Assembly (NCBI RefSeq): GCF_024748695.1
Contig: NZ_CP087176.1
Location: 1,109,501 to 1,173,500 of the forward strand
DNA: 64,000 nucleotides
Origin: Pseudomonas sp. B21-040
GTDB taxonomy: Bacteria > Pseudomonadota > Gammaproteobacteria > Pseudomonadales > Pseudomonadaceae
Direction of reading: 5' to 3'
Both the position numbers and the translations under genes were made by a program. Positions 37,955-47,415 of this stretch are shown here, in pieces (position 1 is the stretch's first letter; each line of letters starts with the position of its first letter). The notes beneath the pieces are model-generated. The model searched no databases, had not been told where the DNA came from, and saw only the letters and a program-made list of their open reading frames with translations.

Positions 37955-39208
37955 ATGTTGATCGAATTCTCTGTTTCCAACTATCGCTCCTTCCGTGACA
38001 AACAAACCCTGTCCATGGCTGCGACGCCGCGCTTGAGCAAAAAGCGCAACCTGTTCGCGCCGCCGGTAAATGGAGAAAAACTGCCGGATTTGTTGAAGGT
38101 GGCGGCGATCTACGGGCCGAATGCGTCTGGTAAATCTTCGCTCATTCGGGCGATGGGAATCATCGGACAGTTGCTCACAGCATTACCGTCCTCAAATGAT
38201 GAACCGCTACCGGTTTCGCCCTTTCGTTTTGACCCGAAACTCCAACATGAACCCAGTTGTTTTGAGTACAACTTCATTCAACGCGGGCTCCGATATCGGT
38301 TTGTTCTGCGCCTGACTGCTCTGCGGATTATCGAGGAACAACTGGTTTCATACCCCAAAGGCAAGGAAGTGCTGCTGTATCAGCGTCGTTTTGCGGAGGA
38401 GGGTGAGCAGTATATTTTTGGAGCACACCTTGAGGGTGGTAAAGAAGTCCACAATGCGTGGCGGCGTCTGACGAGCCCCAAAACATTGTTTATTTCGCAG
38501 GCGATAGCGAACAGTAGCGAAGAGCTGACCCAGTTGCGGGGTCCGTTTGGCTGGTTTCAAACCGGTCTACTCGTGATCGAGCAGAACAACTTCATGGGGC
38601 TGTCAGCCGCGTCCATCAGATTTCTGAAGATTGCTTCGGATCACACCGGCAATTTGCGAGATTTTCTAAAGGATGTGGATATCCCTGTGTCAGCTATCCA
38701 CCTCAACACCGAAGACGCGGAATCTGTTCAACCTGCAAAAAAACTCACGCTGAAAGAGTTCTTTGCGGCCGCCCAAAAAGACAAAGTTACCCTGACGCAT
38801 ACGAGCCTTCTTGGAAAAGCCGAATTCGATTTTTCAGAGGAGTCGGGGGGTACAAAAAACCTGATCGGATTCTGGCTGCCCTGGTTCATGATCAATCACG
38901 CCGATGGGAGCGGGATTCTTTCTGTCGATGAGTTGGACAGCAGCCTTCACCCTTCAATCGTTGATGACCTGATTGAGAAACACTTGGACAGTGGGCTGGA
39001 TACTCAACTGATCTTTACCACCCATGACACTCATCTAATGAACGCCAAAACACTTCGGCGCGATCAGTTCTGGATCACCGAGCGCGATGCCAACGGTGCA
39101 ACCTGTCTTTATTCGGTTCACGATTTTGAAGGACGAGAAGGAGAGGACGTCGAGAAGCGCTACTTTGAAGGCCGTTATCGCGGATTACCGTTGATAAGGC
39201 GGGGCTGA
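37955..39208 (+). CDS. RloA/AbiLi-like AAA ATPase of a two-gene defence module
   Basis: 417-residue ABC/SMC-type ATPase of the overcoming-lysogenization-defect kind. The Walker A is GPNASGKSS (54-62, K60). The N-terminus MLIEFSVSNYRSFRD is the standard opening of these proteins. A signature-like EESGGTKNL is present, Walker B/D-loop reads ILSVDELDSSLHPSIV, and the H-switch is FTTHDTHLM. ATG 37955 replaces a longer frame to 37886. The stop is two bases before the RloB-like start, so the pair is translationally coupled. Known homologues (RloA, AbiLi) pair with RloB/AbiLii and block phage. GC is lower than in flanking genes. Confidence 0.88.
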   Translation: MLIEFSVSNYRSFRDKQTLSMAATPRLSKKRNLFAPPVNGEKLPDLLKVAAIYGPNASGKSSLIRAMGIIGQLLTALPSSNDEPLPVSPFRFDPKLQHEPSCFEYNFIQRGLRYRFVLRLTALRIIEEQLVSYPKGKEVLLYQRRFAEEGEQYIFGAHLEGGKEVHNAWRRLTSPKTLFISQAIANSSEELTQLRGPFGWFQTGLLVIEQNNFMGLSAASIRFLKIASDHTGNLRDFLKDVDIPVSAIHLNTEDAESVQPAKKLTLKEFFAAAQKDKVTLTHTSLLGKAEFDFSEESGGTKNLIGFWLPWFMINHADGSGILSVDELDSSLHPSIVDDLIEKHLDSGLDTQLIFTTHDTHLMNAKTLRRDQFWITERDANGATCLYSVHDFEGREGEDVEKRYFEGRYRGLPLIRRG

Positions 39209-39210
39209 TC

Positions 39211-39837
39211 ATGGCACGCCCTATACGGCTGTTTGATCGAAAGGCATCCCGGTTCAAGCCTCAACCCAAAGTGCTGATTCTCTGTGAAGACAGCAAGTCA
39301 GGAAAACGATACCTGGAAGAGGCCGCATTTCATTTTCGCGCCAATGCTCAAGTGGACATTGCCCACTGCGGCATCACACACCCAAGTGGCATTGTAAAAA
39401 CAGCCATCGCCCGTCAGAAAGGATTCGATAAGGTGTTTTGTGCCTTGGATCGCGATACGCATTTGTGTTTTGAGCGAGCCATTGATCTGGCAAGGCCGCA
39501 TCCGAAAATCAAAGTTATCGCTTCATACCCCTGTTTTGAGTTTTGGCTTCTTCTGCATTTCGGGTTCAATCGAAAGCCTTTTCGTGCGGTCGGGAAGTGC
39601 TCTCCAGGCGACTTGGTAGCCAAGAGCCTCAGAGAAAAGCCCAACATGGATAAGTATGCGAAGGGCGAAGACATCAACTATTTCGCCAAACTCTTGGGGG
39701 AGCCATTTCAAAGGGCAAGAGCTTTAGCGCCAAAGATTATCGAGGATGTCGCCATTAGCGGCGAAGCCAACCCGAGTACCGAAATCCATCTATTGATGGA
39801 CGAGTTTGAAAGTCTCTCCAAACCTCAACCGATTTAA
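39211..39837 (+). CDS. RloB/AbiLii-like TOPRIM-type effector
   Basis: 208 residues matching the RloB family (PF13707). It opens with VLILCEDSKSGKRYLEEAAF, where E26 is the candidate TOPRIM glutamate, and the second acidic motif is FCALDRDTH (D80, D82). A SYPCFEFWLLLHFGF segment typical of RloB follows. TOPRIM folds are Mg-dependent nucleic-acid cleaving modules, so this is the likely toxic effector held or activated by the ATPase upstream. Two sampled 60-base stretches are about 48% GC, against more than 60% in neighbours. The target is unknown. Confidence 0.87.
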   Translation: MARPIRLFDRKASRFKPQPKVLILCEDSKSGKRYLEEAAFHFRANAQVDIAHCGITHPSGIVKTAIARQKGFDKVFCALDRDTHLCFERAIDLARPHPKIKVIASYPCFEFWLLLHFGFNRKPFRAVGKCSPGDLVAKSLREKPNMDKYAKGEDINYFAKLLGEPFQRARALAPKIIEDVAISGEANPSTEIHLLMDEFESLSKPQPI

Positions 39838-39848
39838 CACCACCAACC

Positions 39849-39870
39849 CAGCCCGCATCGCTGCGGGCTG
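39849..39870 (+). terminator. Hairpin between RloB-like gene and APC permease
   Basis: Perfect 9-base stem CAGCCCGCA / TGCGGGCTG with loop TCGC, between convergent genes. No clear T tract, so termination strength is uncertain. Confidence 0.6.
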
Positions 39871-39881
39871 AGAAAGTACCT

Positions 39882-41366
39882 TTACCGACTAACCTTCCAC
39901 GCATCCCCCGCAGGCGCAGTCCCGTGGTCATACGGCTTGGCAATCCACATGTACAACAACCCCAGGCCAATCACGATGGCCGTGCTCAGCACCATGGCGT
40001 AGTTGATGTACCACGCCGCATCCGGCGTACGCGGCCAGGCCATGTTGATGATTGCGCCAATGCCATACGCCAGCGCGCCGATGTTCACGATCCAGCCCCA
40101 CGCACCGAGGGTGAATTTTCCGCTTGGTTTCCAGCCTTTCATACGGGCATAGAGAGCCCCGAGCACGATCATCTGGAACGCCAGGTAGATGCCGATGGCC
40201 GCGAAGCTGACGATGGTTGCTACCGCGTCCTGCAGGAAGAAGCCCAGCACGATGATCAGCGCCGGCAGGACGCCGGACACGAATAGCGCTGCAACCGGAA
40301 CCTGGGTCGTAGGAGAAATCTTCTTCAGCAGTGAGCTACCGATGACCATTTCATCCCGAGCGTAGGAATACAGCAGACGACTCGCCGCCGCTTGCAGGCT
40401 GATGACGCAGGAGATGAAGGAAATCATCACCACGCCCATCACCACTTTTGAGCCGACCGGGCCGAAGGCGTTGTTGAGGATTGTGGTGACCGGGTCCTTG
40501 TCGGTGCCGTTGATCACGGCTTGCATGTCCGGCACGGCGAGGATCAGTGCCAGGCAAGCAAACATTGCCGCGATGCCGCCGATGTAGATGGTCATGCGCA
40601 TGGCCACCGGGATTTTCTTGCTCGGGTTCGGGGTTTCTTCGGCCACATCGCCGCAGGCCTCGAAGCCGTAGTACAGGAACATCCCCGCCAGCGAAGCGGT
40701 CAGGAAGGCTGGCAGGTACGAGCCGTCAACACTGATGTCGAAGGTGTTGAACAACACGCTGAGCGGTTGATGACGTTCGAAGACCAGCAGGTAAACGCCG
40801 ACGATCACCGCGCCCACCAATTCACACAGGAAGCCGAACATGGCGATGCGCGCCAGCACCTTGGTGCCGCTGAGGTTGACCAACGTGGCAAACAGCGTCA
40901 GCAACAGCGCGATGATGATGTTGGTGTTGTTGCTCGGTTCAAAACCCATCATGGCCGCCAGGTACGGACCGGCACCCACGGCAACCGCGGCGATGGTCAC
41001 GCACAGGGCGATGGAGTAGATCCAGCCGACCATCCACGCCCAGCGCTTGCCCACTAAACGACGGGCCCACGGGTAGACGCCACCGGAAATCGGGAATTGC
41101 GAAACCACTTCACCGAAGATCAGGCACACCAGCAACTGGCCGCATCCGACCAGCAAATAGGCCCAGAACATCGGTGGTCCACCAGCGGCGAGGCACAGGC
41201 CGAAGAGGGTATAAACCCCTACGACGGGCGAGAGGTACGTGAAGCCCAGGGCGAAGTTTTCCCACAGGCTCATGCTGCGATTGAAGTTCGACGTGTAACC
41301 CAGTTTGCGTAACTGCTCGGCGTCGCTGTCAGCGACGGGGACAGCAAGTTCGGGTGTTGTATCCAT
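39882..41366 (-). CDS. APC family amino acid/polyamine permease
   Basis: 494 residues with 12 predicted membrane helices, of the amino acid/GABA permease group: GFTYLSPVVGVYTLFGLCL, FGEVVSQFPISGGVYPWARR and FYYGFEACGDVAEETPNPSKKIPVAM-like motifs are present. The start is ATG 41366 (MDTTPELAVPVADSD) with GGAG upstream. The frame to 41588 is leader. Its position at the end of a block with two aminobutyraldehyde dehydrogenases and a YdcSTUV-type transporter suggests import of a polyamine breakdown product or amino acid, but substrate specificity is not visible. Confidence 0.87.
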   Translation of the reverse strand: MDTTPELAVPVADSDAEQLRKLGYTSNFNRSMSLWENFALGFTYLSPVVGVYTLFGLCLAAGGPPMFWAYLLVGCGQLLVCLIFGEVVSQFPISGGVYPWARRLVGKRWAWMVGWIYSIALCVTIAAVAVGAGPYLAAMMGFEPSNNTNIIIALLLTLFATLVNLSGTKVLARIAMFGFLCELVGAVIVGVYLLVFERHQPLSVLFNTFDISVDGSYLPAFLTASLAGMFLYYGFEACGDVAEETPNPSKKIPVAMRMTIYIGGIAAMFACLALILAVPDMQAVINGTDKDPVTTILNNAFGPVGSKVVMGVVMISFISCVISLQAAASRLLYSYARDEMVIGSSLLKKISPTTQVPVAALFVSGVLPALIIVLGFFLQDAVATIVSFAAIGIYLAFQMIVLGALYARMKGWKPSGKFTLGAWGWIVNIGALAYGIGAIINMAWPRTPDAAWYINYAMVLSTAIVIGLGLLYMWIAKPYDHGTAPAGDAWKVSR

Positions 41367-41548
41367 GGTGTTAGCTCCGGAAAATCGGCAGATTTCGGAT
41401 GTCCGAAACCGTGGCGGGGCCATGACGGCACTGCCCGGATCGGTGGTTATTGTTTTGACTTCTTTGGTTTGGTGCCTGGTGGTGCGGGTGCCGGTTTCTT
41501 CCTTGAGTTTGCGGTGACGCCATCGCGGCGGTGCGGCGATCCGACAAG

Positions 41549-41604
41549 CCCGGCTCCTACAGGTATTGCAGTGAACCTGTAGGAGCAAAGCTTGCTCGCG
41601 ATGT
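41549..41604. repeat. Inverted repeat plus REP-like half unit
   Basis: GCTCCTACAGGT (41553-41564) and its complement ACCTGTAGGAGC (41575-41586), followed by a REP-like AGCTTGCTCGCGATG. It lies just past the stop of the first aldehyde dehydrogenase gene. Confidence 0.7.
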
Positions 41605-41606
41605 TT

Positions 41607-43031
41607 TTAATGCTTGAACATCACATGCCGGACGACGGTGTAGTCCTCCAGCCCGTACATCGACATGTCTTTGCCATAACCGGACAGTTTCTGACCGCCG
41701 TGAGGCATTTCGCTGACCAGCATGAAGTGCGTATTCACCCAGGTGCAGCCGTACTGCAAGCGGGCAGACATGCGATGCGCGCGACCGACATCCGCCGTCC
41801 AGACCGACGACGCCAGGCCGTAGTCCGAATCATTGGCCCAGCCCAGCACTTGGGCTTCATCGCTGAACTTTGTGACCGACACCACAGGCCCGAACACTTC
41901 GCGGCGAACAATTTCGTCATCCTGCTGGGCGTCGGCCAGTACGGTCGGCTCGAAGAAGAAGCCATTGCCGTCCACCGACTTGCCGCCGGTGATCAAACGG
42001 ATGTGCGGTTGTGCAATGGCGCGCTCGACAAACCCGGCCACGCGGTCGCGATGTTGGGTGGTGATCAACGGCCCCAGTTCGGTCGACGGATCATCCTGCA
42101 AGCCGTACTTGATGCTGCTGACCGCCTCGCCGAGCTTCTCGACGAATTTTTCGTAGATGCCTGCCTGCGCATAGATGCGGCATGCCGCCGTGCAGTCCTG
42201 ACCGGCGTTGTAGAAACCAAAGGTGCGGATGCCTTCCACGGCGGCGTCGATGTCGGCGTCGTCAAAGATGATCACCGGGGCTTTGCCGCCCAGTTCCATG
42301 TGCATGCGTTTAACCGTATCGGCGGTGCTGGAAATGATGTTCGAGCCGGTGGCGATCGAACCGGTCAGCGACACCATGCGCACTTTCGGGTGCGTCACCA
42401 ACGGGCTGCCCACGGTAGGACCACGGCCAAACACCAGGTTGAGCACGCCGGCCGGGAAAATTTCCGACGCCAGTTCGGCCAGGCGCAGGGCGGTCAGCGG
42501 GGTTTGTTCCGACGGCTTGAGCACCACGGTATTACCGGCGGCCAGGGCCGGGGCGATTTTCCAGGCGACCATCATCAGCGGGTAGTTCCACGGCGCGATG
42601 GAGGCGATCACGCCCACCGGATCGCGGCGGATCATCGAGGTATGGCCCGGCAGGTATTCACCGCCCGCCGAACCGCTCATGCAACGGCTGGCGCCGGCGA
42701 AGAAGCGGAACACGTCGGCAATCGCCGGGATCTCGTCATTCAACGCGGCGCTGTACGGTTTGCCGCAGTTGTCCGATTCCAGTTTGGCCAGTTCTTCGCC
42801 ATGGGCTTCGATGGCGTCGGCGAGTTTGAGCAGCAGCAGCGAGCGTTCTTTGGGCGGGGTTTGCGACCAGCTGTCGAACGCGGCATCCGCCGCACGCACG
42901 GCGGCATCGACCTGGGCTTCGCTGGCTTCGTTGATTTCGATCAGCACACGACCCAGGGCCGGGTTGAACACGGGTTGGGCGGGGCCTTCGCCGTCGATTA
43001 GTTGGCCGTTGATCAAGAGTTTGGTTTGCAT
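41607..43031 (-). CDS. Gamma-aminobutyraldehyde dehydrogenase-like (PatD-type) enzyme, copy 1
   Basis: 474-residue NAD(P)-dependent aldehyde dehydrogenase. The catalytic nucleophile is C280 in [13 protein letters not shown] and the general base is E246 in [33 protein letters not shown] is the cofactor-binding region. The NAGQDC form of the cysteine motif is typical of PatD/YdcW, which oxidises 4-aminobutanal from putrescine to GABA. It is downstream of the YdcU/YdcV-like permeases on the same strand, the same context as E. coli ydcSTUV-patD. A paralogue is at 47416. Confidence 0.88.
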   Translation of the reverse strand: MQTKLLINGQLIDGEGPAQPVFNPALGRVLIEINEASEAQVDAAVRAADAAFDSWSQTPPKERSLLLLKLADAIEAHGEELAKLESDNCGKPYSAALNDEIPAIADVFRFFAGASRCMSGSAGGEYLPGHTSMIRRDPVGVIASIAPWNYPLMMVAWKIAPALAAGNTVVLKPSEQTPLTALRLAELASEIFPAGVLNLVFGRGPTVGSPLVTHPKVRMVSLTGSIATGSNIISSTADTVKRMHMELGGKAPVIIFDDADIDAAVEGIRTFGFYNAGQDCTAACRIYAQAGIYEKFVEKLGEAVSSIKYGLQDDPSTELGPLITTQHRDRVAGFVERAIAQPHIRLITGGKSVDGNGFFFEPTVLADAQQDDEIVRREVFGPVVSVTKFSDEAQVLGWANDSDYGLASSVWTADVGRAHRMSARLQYGCTWVNTHFMLVSEMPHGGQKLSGYGKDMSMYGLEDYTVVRHVMFKH

Positions 43032-43081
43032 GGCATTGTCCTCATTGACGCTTTTATTTTTCTGTCTGAACCGGCTCTAAA

Positions 43082-43177
43082 TGTAGGAGTGAGACCGGCT
43101 TGCCGGCGATAGCGGTCTTACAGTCGACATCACTGTTGAAAGACAGTCAGTCATCGCGAGCAGGCTCACTCCTACAG
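43082..43177. repeat. REP-like inverted repeat pair (type B)
   Basis: TGTAGGAGTGAGACCGGCTT and, 70 bases on, GCAGGCTCACTCCTACA face each other between the aldehyde dehydrogenase and permease genes. The outer arms pair well and the inner parts less so. Confidence 0.75.
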
Positions 43178-43205
43178 AGATTCGGTTCCTTCAGTGGTTA
43201 TTCGG

Positions 43206-44015
43206 TTATTTCCCGCCGCTGCCCGCGACGCTCTCACCGCCCCGGGTCAGGTAATAGGCGCCGAGGATCGGCAGCATGGTCACGATCATCACCAGCATCG
43301 CGACGACGTTGGTCACCGGCACGTCCCGTGGGCGGCTGAGCTGGTTGAGCAGCCACAGCGGCAAGGTGCGTTCATGGCCGGCGGTGAAGGTGGTGACGAT
43401 AATTTCGTCGAACGACAAGGCAAAGGCGAGCATGCCGCCGGCCAGCAACGCCGAGCCGAGGTTCGGCAGGACGATGTAGCGGAAGGTCTGCCAGCCATCG
43501 GCGCCGAGGTCCATGGACGCTTCGATCAGGCTGTGTGAAGTACGGCGCAAACGGGCGATGACGTTGTTGTAGACGATCACCACGCAGAAGGTCGCGTGGC
43601 CGACGATGATGGTGAACATCCCCGGCTCGATCCCCAAGGTCTTGAAGGTCGCCAGCAAGGCGATCCCGGTGATGATCCCCGGCAACGCAATCGGCAGGAT
43701 CAGCATCAGCGAAATGCCTTGCTTGCCAAAGAAGTCGCGCCGGTACAACGCCGCTGAAGCCAGCGTGCCGAGGACCATGGCGATCAGCGTGGCGATCGAA
43801 GCGATCTGCAACGACAACTTGATCGCTTCCAGCACGTCGGGGCGCGAGAACGCCACGCCGATCCACTTCAGGGTGAAACCCTTGGGCGGAAAGCTGAAAG
43901 CCGCGTCTTCGGTATTGAAGGCGTACATGAAGATGATCAGGATCGGGAAGTGCAAAAACACCAATCCGCCCCAGGCTGCGATTTTCAGGCCCCAAGAGGC
44001 TTTGTCAGAGTGCAT
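43206..44015 (-). CDS. ydcV: ABC transporter permease, YdcV/PotC-type
   Basis: 269 residues with six predicted membrane segments and the binding-protein-dependent permease motif region [25 protein letters not shown], which holds the EAA loop that docks on the ATPase. It is the second permease of a polyamine-type importer. Its start overlaps the end of the upstream permease gene by 11 bases, so the two are coupled. Confidence 0.88.
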   Translation of the reverse strand: MHSDKASWGLKIAAWGGLVFLHFPILIIFMYAFNTEDAAFSFPPKGFTLKWIGVAFSRPDVLEAIKLSLQIASIATLIAMVLGTLASAALYRRDFFGKQGISLMLILPIALPGIITGIALLATFKTLGIEPGMFTIIVGHATFCVVIVYNNVIARLRRTSHSLIEASMDLGADGWQTFRYIVLPNLGSALLAGGMLAFALSFDEIIVTTFTAGHERTLPLWLLNQLSRPRDVPVTNVVAMLVMIVTMLPILGAYYLTRGGESVAGSGGK

Positions 44016-44952
44016 CGAAGGCCCCCAGTCGTTTGACGATGGACAGGTAAATGGCGATCAGCACAATTGGCACCAGCGTGAAGGCCGCGGCCATCGGCAT
44101 GTTGCCGATCGCGCCTTGCTGGGCGTACACCATGCTGCCGACGAAGTAGCCCGGCGGGCCGACCAGTTGCGGCACGATGAAGTCGCCCAGGGTCAGCGAG
44201 AATGTGAAGATCGAACCGGCGGCGATGCCGGGAATCGAGAGCGGCAGAATCACTTGCATGAAGGTCTGGCGTGGCTTGGCGCCAAGGTCGGCCGAGGCTT
44301 GCAGCAAGGACGGCGGCAGACGTTCCAGCGATGCCTGGATCGGCAGAATCATGAACGGCAACCAGATGTAGACGAACACCATGAAGCGCCCCAGGTGCGA
44401 GGTCGACAAGGTGCTGCCGCCCACGGCCGGAATGCCCAGCACAAACTGCAACACCGGCTCCAGCCCCATGTGTTGAACGAACCACTGCGCGACGCCGCCC
44501 TTGGCCAGCAGCAAGGTCCAGGCATACGCCTTGACGATGTAACTGGCCCACATCGGCATCATCACCGCGATGTAGAAAAACGCCTTGGTCTTGCCGGTGG
44601 TGTAGCGCGCCATGTAGTAGGCAATCGGGAACGCGACGATGGCGCTGGCAATCGACACGACGACAGCCATGCTCAAGGTGCGCAGGATGATGTCGAAGTT
44701 CGACGGCTGAAACAGCGCTGCGAAGTTCGCCAGGGTCAGGTCGGGTGTGACCGCCATGGTGAAGTCATCGAAGGTGTAGAAGCCTTGCCACAGCAGCACC
44801 AGCAACGAGCCGAGATAGATCGCGCCGAACCACAGCAGTGGCGGCACCAGCAGCAATGACAGGTAAAAATTCGGCCGGCGATACAGCAGGTTGGAAAACC
44901 TGCGCAACGGCGAGCCGCCGGCCGGGGTTTGAGGGATAACCACGCTGGTCAT
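44005..44952 (-). CDS. ydcU: ABC transporter permease, YdcU/PotB-type
   Basis: 315 residues with six predicted membrane segments and the EAA loop in [28 protein letters not shown]. The N-terminal [20 protein letters not shown] is typical of PotB-like permeases. The start is ATG 44952, one base after the TGA of the ATPase gene. The longer frame to 44970 runs into that gene. Confidence 0.88.
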   Translation of the reverse strand: MTSVVIPQTPAGGSPLRRFSNLLYRRPNFYLSLLLVPPLLWFGAIYLGSLLVLLWQGFYTFDDFTMAVTPDLTLANFAALFQPSNFDIILRTLSMAVVVSIASAIVAFPIAYYMARYTTGKTKAFFYIAVMMPMWASYIVKAYAWTLLLAKGGVAQWFVQHMGLEPVLQFVLGIPAVGGSTLSTSHLGRFMVFVYIWLPFMILPIQASLERLPPSLLQASADLGAKPRQTFMQVILPLSIPGIAAGSIFTFSLTLGDFIVPQLVGPPGYFVGSMVYAQQGAIGNMPMAAAFTLVPIVLIAIYLSIVKRLGAFDAL

Positions 44953-44953
44953 T

Positions 44954-45991
44954 TCACACCCCGCCGGCAACGGTGTCGTGCAGCGGGATCATCGCTTCCC
45001 GTGCCCAGCGAGCACTGATGCGTTGCCCGGTCTGGTGCTGGGCGCTGACGTCCAGCCATTGATTGTTGGCCTGGCTGATGTTCAGGGTCTGGCCGTTTTC
45101 CAGCTTCAGTTCGTAGCGAGTAGCGCTGCCCTGGTACTGGATGTCGTGCAGCAATCCGCTGACTTCGATTTCGTGGCCGGCCAGCGGGCCTTCGGCGAAA
45201 CGCACGTGTTCGGGACGAATCGAGAACGGCTGTGGATTGCCGCTCAACTGCTTCGCCAGATCGCCGCGAATCACGTTGGAGGTGCCGACGAATTCGGCGA
45301 CGAAGGTCGTTGCCGGTTTCATGTAGAGGTTGCGCGGGGTGTCGACCTGTTCGATGCGGCCCTTGTTGAACACGGCCACGCGGTCGGACATCGACAGCGC
45401 TTCGGTCTGGTCATGGGTGACGAAAATGAACGTGATGCCGAGCTGACGCTGCAGTTTCTTCAGCTCGCTCTGCATTTGCTCGCGCAGCTTCAAGTCGAGG
45501 GCGCCCAAGGGTTCGTCGAGCAGCAGCACACGCGGGCGATTGACCAGTGCGCGGGCCAGGGCCACACGCTGACGTTGACCGCCGGACAGTTGCACCGGTT
45601 TGCGCTCGCCGTAGCCACCGAGGGCGACCATGTCGAGGGCTTCTTCGGCGCGTTTCTGGCGCTCGGCCTTGCCGACGCCTTTGACTTTCAAACCATAGGC
45701 GACGTTGTCGCGAACATTCATGTGCGGAAACAGGGCGTAATCCTGAAACACCGTGTTGACATCACGCTCATACGGCGGCAACCCGGCGGCTTCTTCGCCG
45801 TGAATCCGGATAGAGCCTGCGCTCGGTTGTTCGAAACCGGCGATCAGGCGCAAACAGGTGGTTTTGCCCGAGCCGGAAGGGCCCAGCATGGAGAAAAACT
45901 CGCCGTCCTGGATGTCGATGGAAACCCGGTCTACGGCTTTCACTTCGCCGAACAGACGGGAAACGTTGGTGAACTGGACTGCAAGCGTCAT
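44954..45991 (-). CDS. ydcT: ABC transporter ATPase, YdcT/PotA-type
   Basis: 345 residues. Walker A GPSGSGKTT at 37-45, Q-loop FQDYALFPHM, signature LSGGQ at 135-139, Walker B VLLLDEPLGALD, H-loop FVTHDQTEAL, then a C-terminal TOBE domain (about 260-335). This is the PotA architecture. The start is ATG 45991 (MTLAVQFTNVSRLFGEV). The frame upstream to 46390 reads through the intergenic palindrome and is not coding. The 190-base gap to the binding-protein gene holds a large repeat. Confidence 0.92.
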   Translation of the reverse strand: MTLAVQFTNVSRLFGEVKAVDRVSIDIQDGEFFSMLGPSGSGKTTCLRLIAGFEQPSAGSIRIHGEEAAGLPPYERDVNTVFQDYALFPHMNVRDNVAYGLKVKGVGKAERQKRAEEALDMVALGGYGERKPVQLSGGQRQRVALARALVNRPRVLLLDEPLGALDLKLREQMQSELKKLQRQLGITFIFVTHDQTEALSMSDRVAVFNKGRIEQVDTPRNLYMKPATTFVAEFVGTSNVIRGDLAKQLSGNPQPFSIRPEHVRFAEGPLAGHEIEVSGLLHDIQYQGSATRYELKLENGQTLNISQANNQWLDVSAQHQTGQRISARWAREAMIPLHDTVAGGV

Positions 45992-46074
45992 GGTGCGGTG
46001 CTCCAAAAAGGCGAGGGCCGTCGCAGCGGCCCTGCCTGGACTTCTGAAAAATCTGAAACTTAATGAACAGCGTC

Positions 46075-46174
46075 GTAGCAGCTGTCGAGGTACGAGGCTG
46101 CGTTGGGCTGCGCAGCGGCCCCGAGGGCGGTCCTGCGGACACGCAACGCAGCCTCGTGCCTCGGCAGCTGCTAC
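46075..46174. repeat. Long palindromic intergenic repeat, family A copy 4, inside the transporter operon
   Basis: Arms GTAGCAGCTGTCGAGGTACG and CGTGCCTCGGCAGCTGCTAC enclose an inner CGAGGCTGCGTTGGGCTGCG region that also pairs. It sits between the binding-protein gene (upstream in transcription) and the ATPase gene. Confidence 0.85.
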
Positions 46175-46181
46175 GGGGGGC

Positions 46182-47333
46182 TTATCGGCCGCCCATGATC
46201 GCGATGTAGTCCTGGGTCCAGCGGCTGTATGGCACGAACTTGCCGCCTTCAGCCTGCGGGGTTTTCCAGAAGGCGATTTTTTCGAACTGGTCGAAACCGT
46301 TGGTTTTGCAGCCCTCGGCACCCAGAAGTTCGCTGCCGGTGCACGCCGCCGGCACCGCTGGCAACGAGCCGAACCAAGCCGCCACATCACCCTGGACTTT
46401 CGGTTGCAACGACCAGTCCATCCACTTGTAGGCGCAGTTCGGGTGTTTGGCCTCAGCGTGCATCATGGTGGTGTCGGCCCAACCGGTGGCGCCTTCTTTC
46501 GGGATGGTCGAAGCGATCGGCTGTTTCTCGTTCATCAGGCCGTTGACTTGATACGGCCAGGCGCCAGACGCGACCACGCCTTCGTTTTTGAAGTCGCTCA
46601 TCTGCACGGTGGTGTCATGCCAGTAGCGGTGGATCAGCGGCTGCTGGGCACGCAACAGATCAAGCACGGCTTTGTACTGCGTTTCGGACAGTTCGTACGG
46701 GTTCTGGATGCCCAATTCCGGCTTGGCGGTTTTCAGGTACAGCGCCGCGTCGGCGATGTAAATCGGGCCGTCATAGGCCTGCACGCGGCCCTTGTTCGGC
46801 TTGCCGTCCGGCAGGTTTTGCGCATTGAACACCACGGCCCAACTGGTCGGCGCGGTCTTGAACACGTTGGTGTTGTACATCAATACGTTCGGGCCCCACT
46901 GATACGGGGTGCCGTAAGTCTGTTTGTTGACCACGTACCACGGCGCATCCTTGAGACGCGGGTCGATGTTTTTCCAGTTCGGGATCAACGCCGTGTTGAT
47001 CGGCTGCACACGCTTGCCGCCAATCAACCGCAACGAGGCATCGCCCGACGCGGTCACCAGGTCGTAACCGCCCTTGGCCATCAAGCTGACCATTTCATCG
47101 GAAGTGGCCGCAGTCTTCACGTTCACCTTGCAGCCGGTTTCCTTCTCGAAACCGGTGACCCAGTCGTAGGCCTTGTCGCTTTCGCCACGTTCGATGTAGC
47201 CGGGCCAGGCCACGATATCCAGCTGACCTTCGCCGGCGCCGACCGCTTTCAGCGGTTCAGCGGCCTGGAGGCTGGCGCTGGCCAGCAGCGCTGTAGTGAT
47301 TGCACTGAGCAGTGCGGTCTTGTGCACGAACAT
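46182..47333 (-). CDS. ydcS: Polyamine-type ABC transporter substrate-binding protein, YdcS-like
   Basis: 383 residues: signal peptide MFVHKTALLSAITTALLASA ending ASLQAAEP, then a PotD/YdcS-like bilobal binding domain beginning GQLDIVAWPGYIERG. VKTAATSDEMVSLMAKGGYDLV and YGTPYQWGPNVLMYN are typical. ATG 47333 has AGAGGGA eight bases upstream. The frame to 47480 overlaps the dehydrogenase gene. It is transcribed after the second aldehyde dehydrogenase and before the ATPase gene, separated from the latter by the palindrome. The ligand is probably a polyamine, by family and neighbours. Confidence 0.88.
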   Translation of the reverse strand: MFVHKTALLSAITTALLASASLQAAEPLKAVGAGEGQLDIVAWPGYIERGESDKAYDWVTGFEKETGCKVNVKTAATSDEMVSLMAKGGYDLVTASGDASLRLIGGKRVQPINTALIPNWKNIDPRLKDAPWYVVNKQTYGTPYQWGPNVLMYNTNVFKTAPTSWAVVFNAQNLPDGKPNKGRVQAYDGPIYIADAALYLKTAKPELGIQNPYELSETQYKAVLDLLRAQQPLIHRYWHDTTVQMSDFKNEGVVASGAWPYQVNGLMNEKQPIASTIPKEGATGWADTTMMHAEAKHPNCAYKWMDWSLQPKVQGDVAAWFGSLPAVPAACTGSELLGAEGCKTNGFDQFEKIAFWKTPQAEGGKFVPYSRWTQDYIAIMGGR

Positions 47334-47415
47334 GGGAATTCCCTCTTCTTTAATTATGGTCGGGGCAGTTGTGAACGTGGTGAAGCATGCCGTTAGCGGC
47401 TTGTTATTAGCGTAG

